NCBI GenBank assembly: GCA_016720425.1 | Contig: JADKKQ010000001.1 | Location: 868,001-932,000, forward strand | Length of the DNA stretch: 64,000 nucleotides | Reading direction: 5' to 3' | Source of the DNA: Betaproteobacteria bacterium | GTDB lineage: Bacteria > Pseudomonadota > Gammaproteobacteria > Burkholderiales > Casimicrobiaceae | In this document: piece after piece, positions 60,077 to 64,000 of the stretch | Layout: the number at the start of each line of letters is the position of its first letter | How positions within the stretch are numbered: position 1 is the first letter of the stretch | Translations under genes and position numbers: made by a program | Notes under the pieces: generated by a model | Told to the model about the DNA's origin: nothing | The model's database searches: none | Seen by the model: the letters and a program-made list of their open reading frames with translations, nothing else

Positions 60077-61336
60077 ATGTCGAGCTTTCAGCACGTCAAG
60101 ATTCCCGTCGGTGGCGAGAAGATCACCGTCAACGCCGATTTTAGCCTCAACGTTCCGGTCAATCCGATCATTCCCTACATCGAGGGCGACGGCACCGGCT
60201 TCGACATCACCCCGGTGATGATCAAGGTCGTCGACGCCGCGGTGGCCAAGGCCTACGGCGGCAAGCGCAAGATCCACTGGATGGAGATCTACGCCGGCGA
60301 GAAGTCGACCAACGTCTACGGCCCCGACGTCTGGCTGCCCGAGGAAACGCTGGCCATCCTCAAGGACTACGTGGTGTCGATCAAGGGCCCGCTGACGACG
60401 CCGGTCGGCGGCGGCATCCGCTCGCTCAACGTCGCGCTGCGGCAGGAACTCGACCTCTACGTCTGCCTGCGCCCGGTGCGCTGGTTCAAGGGCGTGCCCT
60501 CGCCGGTCAAGGAGCCGAACAAGGTCGACATGGTGATCTTCCGCGAGAACGCCGAGGACATCTACGCCGGCATCGAGTGGCCGGCCGAGAGCGAGCAGTG
60601 CAAGAAGGTGATCGACTTCCTGATCAACGAGATGGGCGTCAAGAAGATCCGCTTCCCGCTGACCTCGGGCATCGGCATCAAGCCCGTTTCGCGCGACGGC
60701 ACCTACCGGCTGGTGCGCAAGGCGATCCAGTACGCGATCGACAACGACCGCTCGTCGGTCACCCTGGTGCACAAGGGCAACATCCAGAAGTTCACCGAAG
60801 GGGCGTTCCGCGACTGGGGCTACGAGATCGCGCAGAAGGAGTTCGGCGCCAAGCCGATCGACGGCGGGCCGTGGTGCTCGTTCAAGAACCCGACGAGCGG
60901 CAAGGAGATCATCATCAAGGACGTGATCTGCGACGCGTTCCTGCAGCAGATCCTGCTGCGGCCGGCCGAGTACAGCGTGATCGCCACGCTGAATCTCAAC
61001 GGCGACTACATCAGCGACGCGCTGGCCGCGCAGGTCGGCGGCATCGGCATCGCCCCGGGCGCGAACCTCTCGGACTCGGTCGCGATGTTCGAGGCGACCC
61101 ACGGCACCGCGCCCAAGTACGCCGGCAAGGACTACGTCAACCCGGGCTCGGAGATCCTGTCCGCCGAGATGATGCTGGTGCACATGGGCTGGAAGGAGGC
61201 GGCGGCGCTCATCATCAGCAGCCTCGAGAAGGCGATCGCCGACAAGGTCGTCACCTACGACTTCGCGCGCCTGATGCCGGGTGCCACGCAGGTGTCCTGC
61301 TCCGGCTTCGGCCAGGCGATGATCGAGCGCATGTAG
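60077..61336 (+). CDS. icd: Isocitrate dehydrogenase (NADP+)
   Basis: TCA-cycle enzyme, oxidative decarboxylation of isocitrate to 2-oxoglutarate. 419 residues, the homodimeric E. coli type: IPYIEGDGTGFDITPVM, the isocitrate loop and MVIFRENAEDIYAGIEW, LVHKGNIQKFTEGAFRDWGYE, and the cofactor region ATHGTAPKYAGKDYVNPGSEILSAEMML. Monocistronic: divergent rluE upstream, terminator downstream. GATAAT at 59977-59982 may be a -10 box. AAGGAG lies about 8 nt before the ATG. Confidence 0.96.
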   Translation: MSSFQHVKIPVGGEKITVNADFSLNVPVNPIIPYIEGDGTGFDITPVMIKVVDAAVAKAYGGKRKIHWMEIYAGEKSTNVYGPDVWLPEETLAILKDYVVSIKGPLTTPVGGGIRSLNVALRQELDLYVCLRPVRWFKGVPSPVKEPNKVDMVIFRENAEDIYAGIEWPAESEQCKKVIDFLINEMGVKKIRFPLTSGIGIKPVSRDGTYRLVRKAIQYAIDNDRSSVTLVHKGNIQKFTEGAFRDWGYEIAQKEFGAKPIDGGPWCSFKNPTSGKEIIIKDVICDAFLQQILLRPAEYSVIATLNLNGDYISDALAAQVGGIGIAPGANLSDSVAMFEATHGTAPKYAGKDYVNPGSEILSAEMMLVHMGWKEAAALIISSLEKAIADKVVTYDFARLMPGATQVSCSGFGQAMIERM

Positions 61337-61364
61337 GCGGCGCGGTCGCCACGGCGCTGCCCAA

Positions 61365-61388
61365 GGCCCGCCTCGGCGGGCCTTTTCT
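61365..61388 (+). terminator. Rho-independent terminator of icd
   Basis: GGCCCGCC (61365-61372) and GGCGGGCC (61375-61382) form a stem followed by TTTTCTT. It begins 28 nt past the icd stop. Confidence 0.85.
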
Positions 61389-61438
61389 TGGACGGCGTGC
61401 GTTGCTGCCGCGACACAGGAGTTGTGCGCGACAACCCG

Positions 61439-61464
61439 ACAAAAAGCCCGCCTCGCGGCGGGCT
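61439..61464 (-). terminator. Terminator of the cold-shock gene, possibly bidirectional
   Basis: AGCCCGCC (61445-61452) pairs with GGCGGGCT (61457-61464). On the minus strand it is followed by a run of five T, the expected form for the gene at 61515-61718; TTTG on the plus side allows weaker use in that direction. Confidence 0.75.
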
Positions 61465-61514
61465 TTGTCCCGACCCCGCACCGGTCGGGTGCGGGACGGC
61501 AGGTGAGAGTCCTC

Positions 61515-61718
61515 TCAGGCGGCCTGGATATTGGATGCCTGTTTTCCCTTGGGTCCCTGGGTCACTTCGAAGCTGACCTTCTGGCCCTCTTTCAACGACT
61601 TGAAACCCTGCATGTTGATTGCCGAAAAGTGTGCGAACAGGTCCTCGCCGCCGCCGTCCGGGGTGATGAAGCCGAAGCCCTTCGCATCGTTGAACCACTT
61701 CACGGTACCAGTTGCCAT
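61515..61718 (-). CDS. CspA-family cold-shock protein
   Basis: 67-residue RNA chaperone of the CSD/OB fold. MATGTVKWFNDAKGFGFITP carries RNP1 (KGFGFI), EDLFAHFSAI carries RNP2 (a Phe-Ala-His variant of FVHF), and GPKGKQASNIQAA ends the protein. AAGGAAG lies 7 nt before the ATG at 61718. A sigma-70 promoter about 150 nt upstream implies a long leader, as in cold-regulated csp genes. Confidence 0.95.
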   Translation of the reverse strand: MATGTVKWFNDAKGFGFITPDGGGEDLFAHFSAINMQGFKSLKEGQKVSFEVTQGPKGKQASNIQAA

Positions 61719-61845
61719 AGTGCTACTTCCTTGAAGAATGAACGGGATGGTTGGCGTTTGGGCAGCCAGTACCACTTGCGGCAACTGCGGCTTGGGGGCG
61801 CGTAACGGTACCGATGTAGCAGACACTCGGGAGCCAAACACCGCT

Positions 61846-61874
61846 TTTGTATGCGCAGGATCGGTCGCCGTCAA
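61846..61874 (-). promoter_or_regulatory. Sigma-70 promoter of the cold-shock gene
   Basis: On the minus strand TTGACG (61874-61869) and TACAAA (61851-61846) are 17 bp apart. Transcription would start near 61839, giving a 5' leader of about 120 nt before the ATG at 61718. Long leaders that refold at low temperature are usual in this family. Confidence 0.65.
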
Positions 61875-61966
61875 GCCGTACGTCGGCGATTTCCCTGTCC
61901 CCTTGAAAAATCTGTTGCAATCATCAAACATAGGACTGTTCGCCCCCGTCGCCCCTACCGTGGAAA

Positions 61967-62275
61967 ATGGCCAACCAGCAACAGCACGGCAGCCTGCTCG
62001 AAGCCGAGAAGACCCGGCTGCAGCCGCCGCCGATGTACAAGGTGCTGCTGCTCAACGACGACTACACGCCGATGGACTTTGTCGTGACCGTGCTGCAGAC
62101 TGTTTTCGCGATGAGCCGCGAGAAGGCGACGTACGTCATGCTGCAGGTCCACCGGCAGGGGATGGGGGTCTGCGGCACCTACACGCGCGAAGTGGCGGTG
62201 GCCAAGGTCGACCAGGTGGTCGACATCGCGCGCAGGCACCAGCATCCTTTGCAGTGCACGATGGAGGAAACTTGA
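61967..62275 (+). CDS. clpS: ATP-dependent Clp protease adaptor ClpS
   Basis: N-end-rule adaptor that hands substrates to ClpAP. 102 residues: flexible N-terminus, then PPPMYKVLLLNDDYTPMDFVVTVLQTVF with the substrate-binding Asn-Asp-Asp, MLQVHRQGMGVCGTYTREVA and QHPLQCTMEE. It lies directly upstream of clpA (79 nt), the usual pair, and is divergent from the cold-shock gene. Confidence 0.95.
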   Translation: MANQQQHGSLLEAEKTRLQPPPMYKVLLLNDDYTPMDFVVTVLQTVFAMSREKATYVMLQVHRQGMGVCGTYTREVAVAKVDQVVDIARRHQHPLQCTMEET

Positions 62276-62354
62276 GCGTTGAGTCCGGGGGTGGGGCCGG
62301 CATCCGTTGGGGATCCGGGCGGCACCGACGGGCGGGCGCGAGGGGCAGGACACT

Positions 62355-64000
62355 ATGATTGCGCAGGAACTCGAGGTTTCCCTCCACATGGCTTTTGTCG
62401 AGGCCCGGCAGAAGCAGCATGAGTTCATCACCGTCGAGCACCTGCTGCTCGCGATGCTCGACAACCCGTCGGCGGCCGAGGTGCTGAAGGCCTGCGGCGT
62501 CGATCTCGAGGAATTGCGCGGGGTGCTCGTCGACTTCATCGGCGAGCACACGCCGCGGCTGGCGCCGCACTCGGATGCCGACACCCAGCCCACGCAGGGC
62601 TTCCAGCGCGTGATCCAGCGCGCCATCCTGCACGTCCAGTCGTCGGGCAAGAAGGAGGTCACCGGCGCCAACGTGCTGGTGGCGATCTTCGGCGAGAAGG
62701 AATCGCACGCCGTCTACTTCCTCAACCAGCGGGGCGTGACGCGGCTCGACGTCGTCAACTTCATTTCCCACGGCATCAGCAAGACGCCGGCGCAGAAGCC
62801 CGAGAAGGCCGAGGCGAAGGAAGAGGCCGAGGCCGGCGACCAGGAAAAGGGCGCGCTCGAGACCTACACGATCAACCTCAACCAGATGGCCAAGGCCGGC
62901 AAGACCGACCCGCTGATCGGGCGCGCGCACGAGCTCGAGCGCGTGATCCAGGTGCTGTGCCGCCGGCGCAAGAACAACCCGCTGCTGGTCGGCGAGGCCG
63001 GCGTCGGCAAGACCGCGATCGCCGAGGGCCTCGCGCGGCGCATCAACGACGGCGAGATTCCCGAGCTGCTGAAGGAATACCAGGTGTACTCGCTCGACAT
63101 GGGCGCGCTGCTCGCCGGCACCAAGTACCGCGGCGACTTCGAGCAGCGCCTGAAGGCGGTGCTGAAGCAGCTCGCCGACAATCCCAAGTCGATCCTGTTC
63201 ATCGACGAGATCCACACCATCATCGGCGCCGGGGCCGCGTCGGGCGGCACGCTCGATGCGTCCAACCTGCTGAAGCCGGCGCTGTCCACCGGTGCGATGA
63301 AGTGCATCGGCGCCACCACCTACGCCGAGTACCGGCAGATCTTCGAAAAGGACCACGCGCTGTCGCGGCGGTTCCAGAAGGTCGACGTGCCCGAGCCGTC
63401 GATCGCCGAGACGATCGAGATCCTCAAGGGGCTGAAGTCGCGGTTCGAGCAGCACCACGGCGTCAAGTACGCGCCGGCGGCGCTGACCACCGCGGCCGAG
63501 CTGTCGGCGCGCTTCATCAACGACCGCCACCTGCCCGACAAGGCGATCGACGTCATCGACGAGGCCGGCGCGGCGCAGCGCATCCTGCCGAAGTCGCGGC
63601 AGAAGAAGGTGATCAGCAAGGCGGAGATCGAGGAGATCGTCGCCAAGATCGCCCGCATCCCGGCGAAGAACGTCACCTCCGACGACCGCAACGCGCTGAA
63701 GACCCTCGATCGCGACCTGAAGAACGTCGTGTTCGGCCAGGACGTCGCCATCGAGGCGCTGGTCTCGGCCATCCGCATGGCGCGCTCGGGGCTCGGCAAT
63801 CCGCGCAAGCCGATCGGCAACTTCCTGTTCTCCGGCCCGACCGGGGTCGGCAAGACCGAGGTCGCGCGGCAGCTCGCCTACTGCCTGGGCGTCGAGCTGA
63901 TCCGCTTCGACATGTCCGAGTACATGGAGCGGCACGCGGTGTCGCGGCTGATCGGCGCGCCGCCGGGCTACGTCGGCTTCGACCAGGGCGGCCAGCTCAC
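62355..64000 (+). CDS. clpA: ATP-dependent Clp protease ATPase subunit ClpA, 3' end cut by window
   Basis: AAA+ unfoldase of ClpAP. 548 codons are visible of about 750. The ATG at 62355 begins MIAQELEVSLHMAFVEARQKQHEF, the Clp N-domain. The first ATPase module has Walker A GEAGVGKTA (213-221) and the pore and Walker B regions GTKYRGDFEQRLK and SILFIDEIHTIIGAGAASGG. The second Walker A, GPTGVGKTE, is at 494-502 in a module running off the edge. No stop is reached inside the window. Confidence 0.96.
   Translation, partial: MIAQELEVSLHMAFVEARQKQHEFITVEHLLLAMLDNPSAAEVLKACGVDLEELRGVLVDFIGEHTPRLAPHSDADTQPTQGFQRVIQRAILHVQSSGKKEVTGANVLVAIFGEKESHAVYFLNQRGVTRLDVVNFISHGISKTPAQKPEKAEAKEEAEAGDQEKGALETYTINLNQMAKAGKTDPLIGRAHELERVIQVLCRRRKNNPLLVGEAGVGKTAIAEGLARRINDGEIPELLKEYQVYSLDMGALLAGTKYRGDFEQRLKAVLKQLADNPKSILFIDEIHTIIGAGAASGGTLDASNLLKPALSTGAMKCIGATTYAEYRQIFEKDHALSRRFQKVDVPEPSIAETIEILKGLKSRFEQHHGVKYAPAALTTAAELSARFINDRHLPDKAIDVIDEAGAAQRILPKSRQKKVISKAEIEEIVAKIARIPAKNVTSDDRNALKTLDRDLKNVVFGQDVAIEALVSAIRMARSGLGNPRKPIGNFLFSGPTGVGKTEVARQLAYCLGVELIRFDMSEYMERHAVSRLIGAPPGYVGFDQGGQL

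Noticed and set aside
61903..61934. TTGAAA with downstream CATAGG as clpS promoter
   Set aside because: Spacing of about 20 bp and a poor -10 match make it unconvincing; not listed as a feature.

Overview
The window is a very GC-rich stretch of chromosome from a betaproteobacterium, probably Rhodocyclales, Burkholderiales or a relative. Three things point there. The gene order mla - ibaG - murA - hisGDCBHAFIE - hinT - tatABC - degQ - petABC - sspAB is a typical betaproteobacterial backbone. HisG is the short form that needs HisZ. There is a PEP-CTERM/exosortase-type locus with PrsT. Almost everything is chromosomal housekeeping; I see no prophage, plasmid, insertion-sequence transposase or CRISPR array.

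Layout. 0-1.8 kb: 3' part of a KefB/C-type antiporter. 1.9-9.1 kb: phospholipid-transport operon mlaFEDACB, a YadGH-type ABC exporter, ibaG and murA. 9.1-10.5 kb: a damaged patch with a shattered queF, a run of 28 G and only the tail of guaD. 10.5-17.5 kb: full histidine operon. 17.7-24.7 kb: hinT, tatABC, convergent degQ, cytochrome bc1 operon petABC, sspA. 24.8-25.4 kb: sspB and tRNA-Thr(TGT). 25.5-30.6 kb: surface/extracellular module, with a secreted beta-helix protein, a PEP-CTERM protein and PrsT; the first two have well-formed sigma-54 promoters. 30.7-39.9 kb: SDR, quinone oxidoreductase, MFS, dnaE, a lipoprotein, an alpha/beta hydrolase and a DMT exporter. 40-46.9 kb: a MacA/MacB-like exporter whose ATPase and permeases are separated by an opposing FimV-like gene. 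46.6-54.1 kb: propionyl-CoA to succinyl-CoA pathway (VOC/epimerase-like protein, PccA, PccB, MeaB, methylmalonyl-CoA mutase). 54.3-60 kb: Bug-type binding protein, a repeat-rich gap, then panC, deoxynucleoside kinase, folK, pcnB and rluE. 60-64 kb: icd, a cold-shock gene, clpS and the start of clpA.

Repeats. Several small palindromic families occupy the intergenic spaces. They are REP/BIME-like hairpins with a GTAG head (9.2, 24.0, 31.6-31.8 and 55.4-55.6 kb), GGGGTCAG elements (19.7 and 47.1 kb), a CATCAGG repeat in the hisB-hisH gap, and a hairpin that overlaps the 3' end of panC. Some coincide with genes whose normal stop codon is missing (hisB, tatC, degQ).

Sequence quality. tatB, the mutase, the Bug protein and queF each carry apparent one-base frameshifts, three of them in runs of G or C. 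With the 28-G run, this suggests homopolymer errors and one bad join in the assembly rather than a decaying genome.
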